A DNA stretch of 64,000 nt from Pseudomonas canadensis (GCF_000503215.1 NZ_AYTD01000004.1:1-64000); one strand, 5' to 3'. Shown: positions 1-9,761, counted from the first letter of the stretch. The notes: generated by a model not told the origin, from the letters alone. Numbers and translations: made by a program.

Positions 1-1949
1 AAACTCGCGCCACCGGCCAAGCCACGCTCAAGAATGACGTGCTGCTCGTCGTACCGATAAACCTCGCTTTCGCCTACCGCATTGGTCGCAGAAACCAACC
101 GACCCGCCACGTCATAGGCGTAGGAAACAACGTTCTGCTCCGTCACCCAGACAAACGGACCGTCATCGACGGCCCGCTCAATCTGGTAGTCCACCGCCAC
201 AATGCGACCCAACGCATAGCGCAAAAACAACGAGCGCCCGACGCCGTTATCCAGCCGCTCAATCTGCCCCAGATAATTCCGGGAAATGCGCAACCGGTTG
301 TCATACGCATCGCTGATCGCCGTCAGCACACCGTCGCGAAAATGGTAGAAGCGCGCCCCTTGAGACAGGACTAACTCATCGGGCAATGACCCCAAGTAGA
401 TCGCCGCTTCGGCCAGGCTGTTGGTAATCGCCGGTCGAGAGTTAGAAGGCAGGGGCAGGGTAGTCGACCGATTCTCATGATCCGTCCACACCACCGAATC
501 CCCGGAAACACTCAACCGATGCGCCAGCGAGTGACTCCAGCCAAACCCCAACCCACAATCCACTTCCACCGCGCTGGTGCGATACAACCGGGTCCACTCA
601 AACGGCAAGATCCCGTCCAGCGCGCCATCGGTGAGCGTCAGCAACTCCTCGCCCGTGACCATCGACACCGGGCAGCCGTTAGTGGCCGTCTTGTCCGACG
701 ACGCCGCCGCATCCCCAGCCGGATTCTTCCCAACAGCAGGCGCATCATCCACATGTTCATGGCGCACCAACACCGTCCGCTGGGTCTTGTCCCGCACCAC
801 CGGCACCGCGTTGGAAACCACCTGATCCCCAGCCTTCAACGGCACATCCGGAACCGTCCGAATCGGCGTCGCCGAGCTACCCAACAACATGGGCTTGGCC
901 GTTTCGACATGCACGTCCAACCGAGGCCCGACCAACTGATCGGCCAACATCGCCAGCCACTTGCGCACCCGACCCGACTTGATATGCCCCAACACCTGCA
1001 TACCCAGCCGAACCTGCACTCCCATGCCCCGTGTCGCCCAGATCAAAAACAGATTGATCAGAATCTCGCCGGTAATCTCGCCCACCAGTTCATACATATC
1101 CGGCGGCGGTAGCATGCGTGTCCAGGCGACCATTGCCGACAGATAGATGAACAGCAGCGGCTCATCGCTGAGCACCAGCAGGCCATGGGCGATGGCGTCC
1201 TTGCCCAGTTTCAGTAGCTCGTCCAGCTCGACCTGGGTGATGTACTTCAGCAACTTCTCGCTATTGGCCTCGAGGTCCGCCAACAGGTCGTACAGCTGTG
1301 TGACGTTATCCCAGAGGTTATAGAGCGCCTTGCCAATCCCACCCGCCAACGCCACGCCTTGCATCGCACTGCGCTCGAACGGCGTGGCGTTGGCGAAGTC
1401 CTTCCATCGCGGTTTGAAGGTCTTCGTCCATTCATCACGCAAACGCTCTTCCAGCCCGGCGATCACCGACTGATAAGACGCATACAGCGCTTTGACGTGT
1501 GCCTTGGAAACGTTGGGGTAAAAAGTGATCTGGTAACGCTGGTCGCGGATGCAATCGTTGACTTCAAGAATGCCGCTGGCGTCGATGGTTCGACGGATAG
1601 GGTCACCGAATGGCGTGCCGTCCGACCCGATGGTTTGCAGCATCACCGGCGTATTACCGATGGGCACAAACCGCGTACTTTCAAACATATGCACCAGGGT
1701 CAACGAGCCCTGGGCCTTGCAAACGGCCACGGTGCGATTGGGTTTTTTGGAAGACGCGGGAGCGACGAGGGAAACTTCCTGGCCGACCTTGAACACCTGC
1801 TCCACGTCCAGCGCCGAGCCGCTCCAGAAGCTCTCGGCCCATTCGTCAAATGAGCTCAAGCACGCGCTGAAGTCACGAAAGACGCTTTCCACGTCCGGCT
1901 TTTCGGCATTCATGGGTGACAGGACGAACTGCGCGATAACCGGAATCAT
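1..1949 (-). CDS. Rhs/YD-repeat family protein, N-terminal part (cut by window edge)
   Basis: About 649 residues are readable without a stop from ATG at 1949 to base 1; the C-terminal part is outside the window. The first ~400 residues are not a domain I recognise and hold two hydrophobic stretches near residues 255-275 and 290-310. A DUF6531-type Rhs entry region starts near residue 425 (motif CPVSMVTGEELL), and YD-like repeats follow (for example YDVAGRLVSATNAVGE near residue 615). Family members are large shells that enclose a C-terminal toxin, exported by type VI or other routes. No vgrG, PAAR or EagR gene lies upstream here, so this is an orphan Rhs gene in this window. The start overlaps the stop of a 14-codon leader ORF. 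The toxin type cannot be judged without the missing end. Confidence 0.85.
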   Translation of the reverse strand, partial: MIPVIAQFVLSPMNAEKPDVESVFRDFSACLSSFDEWAESFWSGSALDVEQVFKVGQEVSLVAPASSKKPNRTVAVCKAQGSLTLVHMFESTRFVPIGNTPVMLQTIGSDGTPFGDPIRRTIDASGILEVNDCIRDQRYQITFYPNVSKAHVKALYASYQSVIAGLEERLRDEWTKTFKPRWKDFANATPFERSAMQGVALAGGIGKALYNLWDNVTQLYDLLADLEANSEKLLKYITQVELDELLKLGKDAIAHGLLVLSDEPLLFIYLSAMVAWTRMLPPPDMYELVGEITGEILINLFLIWATRGMGVQVRLGMQVLGHIKSGRVRKWLAMLADQLVGPRLDVHVETAKPMLLGSSATPIRTVPDVPLKAGDQVVSNAVPVVRDKTQRTVLVRHEHVDDAPAVGKNPAGDAAASSDKTATNGCPVSMVTGEELLTLTDGALDGILPFEWTRLYRTSAVEVDCGLGFGWSHSLAHRLSVSGDSVVWTDHENRSTTLPLPSNSRPAITNSLAEAAIYLGSLPDELVLSQGARFYHFRDGVLTAISDAYDNRLRISRNYLGQIERLDNGVGRSLFLRYALGRIVAVDYQIERAVDDGPFVWVTEQNVVSYAYDVAGRLVSATNAVGESEVYRYDEQHVILERGLAGGAS

Positions 1950-1990
1950 GAAACGACCCCATTGGGTGGGGCACTGATAGAAAGGTGCAT
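1946..1990 (-). CDS. Possible 14-codon leader ORF coupled to the Rhs gene
   Basis: ATG at 1990 is preceded six bases upstream by GAGGGA, the best ribosome-binding site in front of the Rhs gene. It encodes a 14-residue peptide (MHLSISAPPNGVVS) whose TGA overlaps the Rhs ATG as ATGA. The Rhs ATG itself has no visible Shine-Dalgarno sequence, so translation could reach it by termination-reinitiation. This rests only on sequence layout; the peptide may have no function of its own. Confidence 0.35.
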   Translation of the reverse strand: MHLSISAPPNGVVS

Positions 1991-2147
1991 CGGCGGTCCC
2001 TCGCGCTGATTGGTCAGGCGAGAGACTTTGGAGAGGTTGGCTGAGAAAAGAAGTCGGCGTTATTCGCCGGGAGGGCTAGGAAGTTTCGCCAAAACTTCGG
2101 GCAAACCGAGGCTATGTTGTAGGCGGTGGATTACAGGGTGAACAGTC

Positions 2148-3629
2148 CTACAGCTTCAACTGCCCAATCGCTTTGCTCAACTCCCCGGCCAGTGTGGCCA
2201 GTTCATTGCTGGTGGTCGCCGAGTCAACGGTCTGTTGCACGGTGTTTTCGGTTACGTCGCGAATGCTGACGACCGCGCGGTTCATTTCTTCGGCCACGTG
2301 GCTTTGCTGTTCGGCGGCGACAGCGATCTGGGTGTTGCTTTCGCGCATCTGCGCCACGGCACCGGTGATTTCGGCGAGGGCGGCGCCCGCTTCCTGGGCC
2401 TGCTGCACGCAGTCGTCGGCCTTGAACGAGCTTTCCTGCATGAAGTCCACCGCGTCGCGGGTGCCGGCTTGCAGGGCCGAGACCATGCGGGTGATTTCGT
2501 CGGTGGAACTTTGCACGCGCTTGGCCAGGTTGCGCACTTCGTCGGCGACCACGGCAAAGCCACGGCCCATTTCCCCGGCGCGGGCGGCCTCGATGGCGGC
2601 GTTGAGGGCGAGCAGGTTGGTTTGCTCGGCGATGCTGTGGATCACGCTGACCACGCCGTTGATTTTCTGGCTGTCCTCGGCAAGCTTCTGAATCATTTCG
2701 GCGGTTTGTTGCACACCGGTGGACAGGCCGGCAATCGAACGTTGCACGCGGGTGACCACTTCCTGGCCGCTACCGGCAAGGGTGTCGGCGGTCTGGGACA
2801 GATCCCTTGTGGCGCCTGCGTGCTGGGCAATGTGATAAACCGTTGCAGTCATTTCGTTGATGGCGGTGGCGGCCTGGTCGGTTTCGCTTTGCTGGCCGAG
2901 CATGCCGTGTTGCACCTCGTTCATGCTGCTGGCGAGGCGCGCGGCGCCGTCGTCCAGCTGTTGGGCAGTACGCGCTACGGTGCTGACCACTCTCTGGTAG
3001 CCGGCCTGCATTGCGTTGAACGCGCTGGCCATCTGGCCGACTTCGTCCTTGCACGCCAAAGGCACGCGGGCCGACAGGTCGCCGGTTTTCTCTACGTGCA
3101 GCATCACGTCCTTGAGAGTGTTGAGTTGGCTGAGCAGGAAGCGGATCAGCAATTGCGAGGCACCGAGCATCGCCAGCATCAGGATCATGACCGCCACCGC
3201 ATAGTTGGCGAAGCGCTCTTCGAACACCTGGCTCAGGCTGGGCGCGTAGGCAAGGACGGCAGCATATTGACCATCAGGGCGGGCGACGACTTCGGCGCCC
3301 ACCAGCGGGTTCTCGCCGAAAACAGGCATGTGATTGAGCTCGATCCAGCCCGTGGCGCTGCCAAGGGCTGACAGATCCTGGTCGGCCAGTTGTGGGACTT
3401 GGCCGCGTTTGAACGTCAGCCAGTGCTCGCCCTTGGGCAGTGCTTCCCCAGCCGGCCAGGCGCCAAGCAGCCGCGCTTGTGCCTGCGCCGAGGCGTGGGA
3501 GGCTGTGCTGCGCGCCTGTTGTTCAAGCTGCACGGCATACAGCACCAGCAGTAGGGTCGTAATGAACGCGACCGCGTTGACGGCCCAGAATTTATATTTC
3601 AGCGAGATATTGCTAAGCCAGGCACCCAT
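2148..3629 (-). CDS. Methyl-accepting chemotaxis protein
   Basis: A 493-residue transmembrane chemoreceptor. TM1 is at about residues 11-31, followed by a short periplasmic sensor of roughly 110 residues, TM2 near 140-165, a HAMP linker, and a long cytoplasmic coiled-coil signalling domain with the conserved hairpin tip ([19 protein letters not shown]). It should cluster at the pole with CheA and CheW. The ligand is not predictable: the sensor is too small for a double-Cache fold and shows no clear 4-helix signature. I chose the ATG at 3629 ([17 protein letters not shown]) over an upstream start at 3716, because the extra 29 residues look non-coding. tatD lies 96 bases upstream on the same strand. 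Confidence 0.9.
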   Translation of the reverse strand: MGAWLSNISLKYKFWAVNAVAFITTLLLVLYAVQLEQQARSTASHASAQAQARLLGAWPAGEALPKGEHWLTFKRGQVPQLADQDLSALGSATGWIELNHMPVFGENPLVGAEVVARPDGQYAAVLAYAPSLSQVFEERFANYAVAVMILMLAMLGASQLLIRFLLSQLNTLKDVMLHVEKTGDLSARVPLACKDEVGQMASAFNAMQAGYQRVVSTVARTAQQLDDGAARLASSMNEVQHGMLGQQSETDQAATAINEMTATVYHIAQHAGATRDLSQTADTLAGSGQEVVTRVQRSIAGLSTGVQQTAEMIQKLAEDSQKINGVVSVIHSIAEQTNLLALNAAIEAARAGEMGRGFAVVADEVRNLAKRVQSSTDEITRMVSALQAGTRDAVDFMQESSFKADDCVQQAQEAGAALAEITGAVAQMRESNTQIAVAAEQQSHVAEEMNRAVVSIRDVTENTVQQTVDSATTSNELATLAGELSKAIGQLKL

Positions 3630-3725
3630 GGAAGGTTTTCTCTGATAGCGGAAACAGCATTGGCAAGGTGCCATTATTGTGCCGCTATTCAGGGAGACGG
3701 TTTTGACGTGGGTCAATGCGCCGCA

Positions 3726-4532
3726 TCAAACCACTTCAGGCAGCCCAAAGAAGCGGCGGGCGCATGCCGTGCTGTTACGGGCGAGGTCTTCCATGCTTTC
3801 GTTGCGGTGCAGGGCGACTTCGCGCAGGACTTCCGGCAGATATGCCGGCTCATTCCGGCCATTTTTCGGCTTGGGGCGCAGGGTGCGCGGCAGCAGATAG
3901 GGGGCGTCGCTCTCCAGCATCAGACGGTCACGGGGGATTTCCCTGACCAGTGGGTGCAGGTGTGTCCCACGGCGTTCGTCGCAAATCCAGCCGGTGATGC
4001 CGATGTACAAGTCGAGGTCGAGGTAGCTGAACAACGCCGCCTGTTCACCGGTGAAGCAATGCACCACGGCGGCGGTGAGGTGGTCGCGGTAGTCCTTGAG
4101 AATTTCCAGCAGGCGCTGGTTGGCGTCACGTTCGTGGAGAAACACCGGCAATTTCAGCTCGACGGCCAGGGCCAAGTGTTCTTCCAGGACTTTTTCCTGC
4201 TGCGGGCGCGGGGAAAAGTCCCGGTTGAAGTCCAGCCCGCATTCACCCACCGCACGCACGCGGCTTTCGCTGAGCAAAGCGCGCAGACGCTGGGCGCTGT
4301 CGCCGTTCCAGTCGCTGGCGGAGTGGGGGTGGATACCGGCGGTGCTGAACAGGCGTTGGCCGCTGTCATCGAGTTTTTCGCACAACGCCAGGGCCTGTTC
4401 GCTGCCCTCGATGCTGGTGCCGGTGAGCACTAATTGCTGTACGCCGGCAGCATAGGCGCGGTCGAGTACCGCTTGGTGCTTCTCGTCGAAACTGGGGTTG
4501 GTCAGGTTGACGCCGATATCAATGAGTTGCAT
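3726..4532 (-). CDS. tatD: TatD family metal-dependent 3'-5' DNase
   Basis: A 268-residue TIM-barrel hydrolase very close to E. coli TatD along its length: N-terminal [12 protein letters not shown], the metal-site segments GIHPHSA and [17 protein letters not shown], the family signature [12 protein letters not shown], and DAPYLLPR near the C-terminus. TatD proteins are Mg-dependent 3'-5' exonucleases acting on single-stranded or damaged DNA, and are linked to oxidative DNA damage repair and DNA clearance. Despite the name it is not needed for Tat export, and no tatABC lies nearby. It is transcribed in the same direction as the downstream chemoreceptor. Confidence 0.93.
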   Translation of the reverse strand: MQLIDIGVNLTNPSFDEKHQAVLDRAYAAGVQQLVLTGTSIEGSEQALALCEKLDDSGQRLFSTAGIHPHSASDWNGDSAQRLRALLSESRVRAVGECGLDFNRDFSPRPQQEKVLEEHLALAVELKLPVFLHERDANQRLLEILKDYRDHLTAAVVHCFTGEQAALFSYLDLDLYIGITGWICDERRGTHLHPLVREIPRDRLMLESDAPYLLPRTLRPKPKNGRNEPAYLPEVLREVALHRNESMEDLARNSTACARRFFGLPEVV

Positions 4533-4769
4533 GGTGCTATCTCCGCCTGCGGCCGGAAAGCATATCAGAGCTGTAGATTTATAAGAAAAACGAAGAACTA
4601 CAACGAGTTATAGCTGTCTTTGAACGTCGCAAGTGACATTGTGGTCGGCCAGCCGCCTTTCACCCTGCCACCGTTGCGCGCCTTGCCAGCGCATAAAGCG
4701 CTCTGTTTCTGACTCCCACCGCCTCGTTTTTCGCGAGGGCGTTGGCCAGTATTCTTTTCCGGAGAGCGG

Positions 4770-6191
4770 ATGATCCGACCCTCGGCGTTGCTTATGTTGT
4801 GCCTGACGTTGCTGCTGCCCATGGCGGCGGTCGCGCGTCTGGACGGGCCGCTGGAAGTCACCAAGCCCAGCAAGGTTCGCGACCTGGCGGAGATTCGCTC
4901 CAGCCGCACCCTGCGCGTATTGGTCAACCAGAGCCGTAACAGTTCCGGCGAGGTCCAGGGCCAGGCTATTGGTGTCGAATACCATCGCCTGCGCGCTTTC
5001 GAGCAATACCTCAATGGTCATGCCCGCGATGGCCAGGAAATCAACCTCAAGATCATTCCCAAGGCCAAGGACCAGTTGCTCGGCGCGCTGGCCCGTGGCG
5101 AAGGCGACCTAGTGGCGCCGGGTGAATTGCTCGATGTGAAGGCTGCGCACAAGATCAGCGCCAGCGACCCGATTGTCAGCGATGTACCGCTCTGGCTGGT
5201 GGGTGTGAAGGGCGAGCGGCGGTTTACCAAATTGGAACAACTGTCCGGTCGCACCCTGGCATTGACCACCGGCAGCGCGGCGGCGGACGCCATCAGCCAG
5301 GTCAACCAGAAACTGGCCCTGCACAAGCAACCGCCGGTGAAAGTGGAGTGGGTGGACCCGACACTGGCGGTGGAAGACGTACTGGAAATGGTCCAGGCCG
5401 GCATTTTTCACCTGACGATTGTTGAAAAACCGATTGCTGAACGCTGGTCGAAAATCCTGCCCAAGTTGCGCTTCGATAAGCAGGTGGCGATCAGCGAGCC
5501 GGGCGACGAGTACTGGTTCGTGCGCCAGGATGCCTCAATGCTGCGGGCCAGTATTGATCGATTCCTCAAGACCTACCGGACGCCTTCCGACCAGGATGTG
5601 GCTTTCCAACGTATCTACCGTCGCCTCTATCAAGTACGCAATCCACTGGCCCGCGTCGACCGTCAGCGCCTGGAAAAACTGCGCCCGGTGTTGCAAAAGC
5701 ACGCCCGTGAGCAGGGCATGGATTGGCTGAACCTGGCGGCACTCGCTTTCAAAGAGTCGGCGCTTGATCCTGGCGCCCGCAACAGTGGCGGTCCCACCGG
5801 CCTGATGCAGATCACGCCCTCGGCAGCGCAGCGAGTGGGAGTCAACAATATCGAGAGCCTCGACAGTAACGTGCAGGCGGGCGCGCGCTACTTGGCGATG
5901 ATCCGCCGCAAGTTCTTCGCCAGCCCCAAGCTCAACGAGCGCGAGCGCATGGCGTTTGTGCTGGCGGCCTACAACATGGGGCCGGAGCGGGTGCAGGGTA
6001 TGCGCACCGAAGCCAAGCGCCGGGGGCTGAACCCCAATCAGTGGTTCTTCCAGGTTGAGCGTATTGCCATGGAGCAGGTAGGTATGGGCGGCGTCAGCTA
6101 TGTTAATAGCGTCAACAAGTACTATTTGGCGTTCGATCGGGAGCGGGAGTCTCTGGAGCCGCCAACGCCGAAAATCGCCTCACGGAAGTAA
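4770..6191 (+). CDS. MltF-like membrane-bound lytic transglycosylase
   Basis: A 473-residue periplasmic enzyme with a signal peptide (residues 1-22, cleavage after AVA). A solute-binding-protein family 3 domain covers about 35-275 and a C-terminal SLT/GH23 lytic transglycosylase domain about 300-455. The catalytic glutamate sits in AFKESALDPGA, followed by GLMQITPSAAQ and AAYNMGPERV. This two-domain layout is that of MltF, which cleaves the MurNAc-GlcNAc bond with 1,6-anhydro product formation and is gated by muropeptide binding to the SBP domain. The signal peptide has no cysteine lipobox at its end, unlike some Mlt proteins. A GGAG ribosome-binding site lies six bases before the ATG. Confidence 0.88.
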   Translation: MIRPSALLMLCLTLLLPMAAVARLDGPLEVTKPSKVRDLAEIRSSRTLRVLVNQSRNSSGEVQGQAIGVEYHRLRAFEQYLNGHARDGQEINLKIIPKAKDQLLGALARGEGDLVAPGELLDVKAAHKISASDPIVSDVPLWLVGVKGERRFTKLEQLSGRTLALTTGSAAADAISQVNQKLALHKQPPVKVEWVDPTLAVEDVLEMVQAGIFHLTIVEKPIAERWSKILPKLRFDKQVAISEPGDEYWFVRQDASMLRASIDRFLKTYRTPSDQDVAFQRIYRRLYQVRNPLARVDRQRLEKLRPVLQKHAREQGMDWLNLAALAFKESALDPGARNSGGPTGLMQITPSAAQRVGVNNIESLDSNVQAGARYLAMIRRKFFASPKLNERERMAFVLAAYNMGPERVQGMRTEAKRRGLNPNQWFFQVERIAMEQVGMGGVSYVNSVNKYYLAFDRERESLEPPTPKIASRK

Positions 6192-6207
6192 TCGATTTTA
6201 TCGATGT

Positions 6208-6252
6208 TAATCAGGCATTTTTTCGGCTTTTATCATTGCCTAAACTGATTAA
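6208..6252. promoter_or_regulatory. Inverted repeat upstream of doxX
   Basis: TTAATCAG at 6208-6215 is repeated as its exact complement CTGATTAA at 6245-6252, in an AT-rich gap between the lytic transglycosylase and the DoxX gene. A further small palindrome, ATCGATTTTATCGAT, lies at 6192-6206. These could be an operator or a hairpin; no regulator is implied by the sequence alone. Confidence 0.3.
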
Positions 6253-6294
6253 TATAGCGGCCAACCAACCCCTACTTAGAAAAGGATTATCACG

Positions 6295-6729
6295 ATGAGC
6301 CCACTGATCAAAAGCATCCTGTCCACCCGCGCCGGTTACGGCCTGACCATTCTACGCATCGTTGTCGGCATAATCTTTGCCGCCCACGGTTCGCAAAAAC
6401 TCTTTGGCTGGTTTGGCGGCTACGGCCTGGCGGGTACTGCCCAGTGGATGGAAAGCATTGGCCTGGCGCCAGGTACCCTGATGGCATTGCTGTCGGGCGG
6501 CACCGAATTCTTTGCTGGTTTGGCTCTGATCATCGGCCTGCTGGCTCGGCCTGCGGCATTGGGCCTGACCATTCTGTCGCTGGTGGCGATCTTCTCGGTG
6601 CACATCCATAACGGCCTGTTCATGGCCAACAACGGTTATGAGTTCGCCCTGGCCTTGCTCGGTGGCTCGCTGGCGGTACTGCTGGAAGGTGCCGGCAAGC
6701 TGTCTGCGGATCGCGCCATCGCCAACTGA
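6295..6729 (+). CDS. DoxX family inner-membrane protein
   Basis: A 144-residue protein with four hydrophobic helices and the DoxX family pattern: FAAHGSQKLFGWFGGYGL in the first helix region and GTEFFAGLALIIGLLARPAA in the second. DoxX proteins sit in the inner membrane. Characterised relatives are a thiosulfate:quinone oxidoreductase subunit and a partner in superoxide/thiol defence complexes, but most bacterial paralogues have no proven role, so the function here stays open. An AAAGGA ribosome-binding site precedes the ATG. A strong terminator follows at 6751-6772, making it a single-gene unit. Confidence 0.85.
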   Translation: MSPLIKSILSTRAGYGLTILRIVVGIIFAAHGSQKLFGWFGGYGLAGTAQWMESIGLAPGTLMALLSGGTEFFAGLALIIGLLARPAALGLTILSLVAIFSVHIHNGLFMANNGYEFALALLGGSLAVLLEGAGKLSADRAIAN

Positions 6730-6750
6730 TCCCCGTAGAACCTTCAAGAG

Positions 6751-6772
6751 GCCCGCCCTGTGCGGGCTTTTT
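6751..6772 (+). terminator. Rho-independent terminator after doxX
   Basis: GCCCGC-CCTGT-GCGGGC stem-loop followed by a T run, 22 bases after the doxX stop codon. Confidence 0.85.
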
Positions 6773-6976
6773 GCTGATCGGGATTCTTGACACCGCCCCA
6801 CCGGCTTCTCTAGGATGCCGCTCATGCGCCGATTTAAACAGCTAATTGCGGGGCGCCATGGGTGATCGTTATCGGTCCCGACAGAAGCATGTTCCATGCT
6901 TCGAAATTCCGCTAAAGCGCTGGTTCGGTGTTGCCTCTCACCTGCCCGCAGACTTTTGAGGCAGAGACACGACACA

Positions 6977-7285
6977 ATGAATGCACTACGCCCCCTGATA
7001 CGCCTGGCCCCGATCACCGCGGACCTCACTCAACGCAATCCTAAAATTCTCTTGGGCGGCAAACACCAGCCGACGCTGTTGCGCTACCTGGACGGCTGGC
7101 CGCGTCGTACGGGCCGACCATCCGCGTTCCTGATCCAGTTTGTCGAAGATGGCGATTCTCTTGCGCGGTTTGCCAGCAACAGTTTTGACCTTGCGGTTAT
7201 CCAGGCGCCCAGTGCTGGCGACGCCGATGAGGTCATCCGTCAGTTGACTCGCATTGCCCGGCAAGGGCTGATCGCCCGTCGTTGA
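6977..7285 (+). CDS. Hypothetical protein, 102 residues
   Basis: Not recognised. The ORF is clean from ATG at 6977 to 7285 and reads as a soluble alpha/beta protein rich in arginine, with a Pseudomonas-like codon pattern. No signal peptide, membrane segment or cysteine pair is visible. The ribosome-binding site is poor, and a longer frame from 6896 exists, but its extra 27 residues look non-coding. It stops four bases before the convergent stop of the GldG-like gene. I give it as probable rather than certain because nothing but length, codon pattern and isolation supports it. Confidence 0.6.
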   Translation: MNALRPLIRLAPITADLTQRNPKILLGGKHQPTLLRYLDGWPRRTGRPSAFLIQFVEDGDSLARFASNSFDLAVIQAPSAGDADEVIRQLTRIARQGLIARR

Positions 7286-7289
7286 GCGT

Positions 7290-9020
7290 TCAGTGAATGA
7301 GGTTGCCGGCTTTCAGCCGGCGACGGCGTTGGCCCAGAAAGACCAGCCAGGCGATCAGGCATAAGGTCACGGGTATCGCAAAGGTCACCGTCAGTTTTAT
7401 AACCCACTCCAATCGACGCACCTGGGCATAGGCTTCGTGCTCCAGGGTATGCAGTTCCATGGGCAAGCGCAGACGTTCCTTGTTGAGTGCCTGCAGCTGA
7501 GTGGTGGTGTCCACTGCCTGGGTGCCAAGGGCGGTTGTCCACGGACTAAGCCGCTGCCATTCCTGCTCAGTGCGTTGCAGGCGCCGCTCCAGCTCGCCGG
7601 CTTTCAGACGATAGGCCTGTTTCGCGACGTTGCGCATGCGCTCCAACCTGTTTGGCGACGTTTCCTGAGGCGCGCGCGGGCGAATGGCGGCGAGTGTGTC
7701 GGGGACGGACAGATTGTCGAGGGTATTCAAGACAAACAGCGCGTTGCCGTCGGGCGCCGAATCGTTGACCTTATCCATGAGCATGTCCGTATCGGCAACC
7801 ACTACAGCATGAATCTGTGCCGCTTTCTGCAAACCGGGCGGCTGCCCCTTGATGCCATCGGGAAACACCGAATAGCTCGGCCCCTCGATACGCGCAGCAA
7901 TCACATGCTGTCGTTCCTGCTTCGATGCCTCTTCAATCAATGCGTCGATCGCAGCCGCGCTTGTGAGGCCATTAACGTCCAACAGGACAGACTGTTCGGA
8001 ACTGTGCAGGAGCGGGGTGAAGGTCGTGCGGCTCTTGCTCAAGGGGGAGAGGGCGCCACTGCTCGATACCGTCACCCTGCTGAGGTTCCATGTGCTGATG
8101 TCATGGGTGTTCATTGCCTGGCGAGGCAGGTTCAATCGGACCTGATTGGGCGCACCCTGTGTCTCCCTTGGCGTGTAGACGTCGTCCACCACCAGCTGGT
8201 CCGCCGGCATCTGGATACCCCAGGCGGCCAGTAACTCGCTCAGCCGAGTGTTGCCTGAAGGGAGGTTTGGGCGTTGTTCAGTCAAAGGGTCGATAAACAT
8301 CATCAACCTGCCGCCCTTCAATACAAATTGTTCAATGGCATACACAGTTCGCTCAGGCAACACCTGAGGATGCACGACCATCAGTGTTTTGATCTGCTGG
8401 GGGACGGATGCGGCAGCCGGTTCCAGATTGACCAGGTCGAATTCCTGCTGCAGTTCCTGCAACAGCCGGCTTGCGGATTTGTCCATCGCTAATCCCGACA
8501 ATAGCGCGATGACCGGGCGCTCGGGGTGCTGCAATTTATACAGCAGATGGCCGATTTCATACTCAAGCAAGGGCTCCTGGTCGAGGCTGAAGGAGCCAAT
8601 ACGTCGTACACCGTGACCAACACGGGTGCCGATAAGGCCGAGAAACCCAGCATTGTCGTCTAGCCCGGACAGTCGGGCCTTGTAGGCATCCTCCGAAAAA
8701 GGGGCCGGCTCAATAAGGTGCAGGTTAATCATGCCGTTGGCCGTTTTCTCGTACTCCTTGAGCAGGTCTTCAATACGCTTGCTGTAGCGTTGCACCGCGT
8801 AGCTTCTTTTCGGGTCGTTGCTGGAGTTGAAGTAATACAAGTCCACTGGGTCTTCCAGCGTAGTGAGCAGCTGTTTTACCGCAGGCGCGAAGGTATGAAT
8901 TTTGTGTTCAGAAAGATCCCACCGTATATCAGGAAGTTTGCCTATCCAAACCAGGTTGAACGCCAGGAAAAGCAGGAAGGTGACGGCGAGTGTCATGCTG
9001 GTGCGCAGCGAGGACCGCAT
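7290..9020 (-). CDS. GldG-like ABC-transporter auxiliary protein
   Basis: A 576-residue membrane-anchored protein with an N-terminal TM helix (about 8-27), a large extracytoplasmic region, and a C-terminal TM helix (about 540-562) followed by a basic tail (GQRRRRLK). The region starting DIRWDLSEHKIHTFAPAVKQLL, with the later segments RPVIALLSG and GGRLMMFIDPLTE, matches the GldG/IflA-like family (ABC-type gliding-motility auxiliary component), which has an inactive-intein or GATase-like fold. It is the third gene of an ATPase-permease-GldG set, 15 bases after the permease. The substrate is unknown; Pseudomonas does not glide, so only the family name carries over. Coiled-coil-forming sequence lies near residues 460-520. 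Confidence 0.8.
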   Translation of the reverse strand: MRSSLRTSMTLAVTFLLFLAFNLVWIGKLPDIRWDLSEHKIHTFAPAVKQLLTTLEDPVDLYYFNSSNDPKRSYAVQRYSKRIEDLLKEYEKTANGMINLHLIEPAPFSEDAYKARLSGLDDNAGFLGLIGTRVGHGVRRIGSFSLDQEPLLEYEIGHLLYKLQHPERPVIALLSGLAMDKSASRLLQELQQEFDLVNLEPAAASVPQQIKTLMVVHPQVLPERTVYAIEQFVLKGGRLMMFIDPLTEQRPNLPSGNTRLSELLAAWGIQMPADQLVVDDVYTPRETQGAPNQVRLNLPRQAMNTHDISTWNLSRVTVSSSGALSPLSKSRTTFTPLLHSSEQSVLLDVNGLTSAAAIDALIEEASKQERQHVIAARIEGPSYSVFPDGIKGQPPGLQKAAQIHAVVVADTDMLMDKVNDSAPDGNALFVLNTLDNLSVPDTLAAIRPRAPQETSPNRLERMRNVAKQAYRLKAGELERRLQRTEQEWQRLSPWTTALGTQAVDTTTQLQALNKERLRLPMELHTLEHEAYAQVRRLEWVIKLTVTFAIPVTLCLIAWLVFLGQRRRRLKAGNLIH

Positions 9021-9035
9021 TGAGGATTTCCCTTC

Positions 9036-9761
9036 TCAGCTGTGTGTATAGTTGAGTTTGACTATCGTCGCGGTGAGAAAGGCGAGGATCATACTGATGA
9101 AGTAAAGCGTGCCACGAAGTGTGAGTTTCCCATCATCGATGCTGCTGAATCGCAAAGAAGGGCTGAGGGCGGCCAAGCTGTCGATCAATCCGATAGGCGC
9201 TTGATGTTCAAGTGAGTCCAAGATGGAAGAAAGACCACTGGCTGTCAGAAGCAGGCCCAGGGTCAGTACGAAGATAACTGTGCGCTGGCGTACAAGCGTA
9301 CAGATAAAACAACCGACCGACAGATAACTGCCCGCCAGCAACCAACTTGCGAAAAATTGCGAAGCAATAACACTGTTATCGATCCTGCCCAAGTAATTGG
9401 CAATGATGACGAGAGGAAGCATCAGCAATAGGGCTGTGCCTACCACCAGCCAGGCAGCGAGGAATTTTCCAATCACCCATTCATAGGTAGTGATGGGCAT
9501 GGTTTTCATCAGCCCGAGAAACCCTGCACTGCACTCATCCGCCCAGAGTCGCGTGGCCAAGGCGGGAATCAGCAATAAGTACAACCAGGGGTGAAATTGG
9601 AAGAATACCTGCAAGTCACTGCTGTTCTGTTCCGGCCACGGGCTCACGTATCTTGCCAATGTCACTGACAGGATGAGAAAGGCGGCGATGTGCAGGTAAG
9701 TACTGGGTGTGCAGGCATAGCTGGCGAGCTGGCGCTTTAAAATGATGGGCAGTAGTTTCAA
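9036..9761 (-). CDS. ABC-2/GldF-like transporter permease
   Basis: A 241-residue polytopic protein with about six hydrophobic segments. It resembles GldF-type ABC-2 permeases: KRQLASYACTPSTYLHIAAF at the N-terminus, then ATRLWADECSAGFLGLMKTMPITTYEWVIGKFLAAW, cited here only as a region around residues 67-100. The likely start is TTG at 9761, which overlaps the TGA of the ATPase gene (TTGA) and follows AGGAGG by seven bases, so the two are translationally coupled. With the ATPase and the GldG-like protein it should form one exporter-like complex. Confidence 0.82.
   Translation of the reverse strand: MKLLPIILKRQLASYACTPSTYLHIAAFLILSVTLARYVSPWPEQNSSDLQVFFQFHPWLYLLLIPALATRLWADECSAGFLGLMKTMPITTYEWVIGKFLAAWLVVGTALLLMLPLVIIANYLGRIDNSVIASQFFASWLLAGSYLSVGCFICTLVRQRTVIFVLTLGLLLTASGLSSILDSLEHQAPIGLIDSLAALSPSLRFSSIDDGKLTLRGTLYFISMILAFLTATIVKLNYTHS

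Noticed and set aside
477..1112. 211-codon plus-strand frame in the Rhs region
   Set aside because: Its Arg/His/Pro-rich product is the antisense of the Rhs gene; the minus strand reads continuously with DUF6531 and YD motifs.
2235..3371. 378-codon plus-strand frame over the chemoreceptor gene
   Set aside because: It is a shadow of the minus-strand chemoreceptor with His/Gly/Ala-rich composition and no family features.
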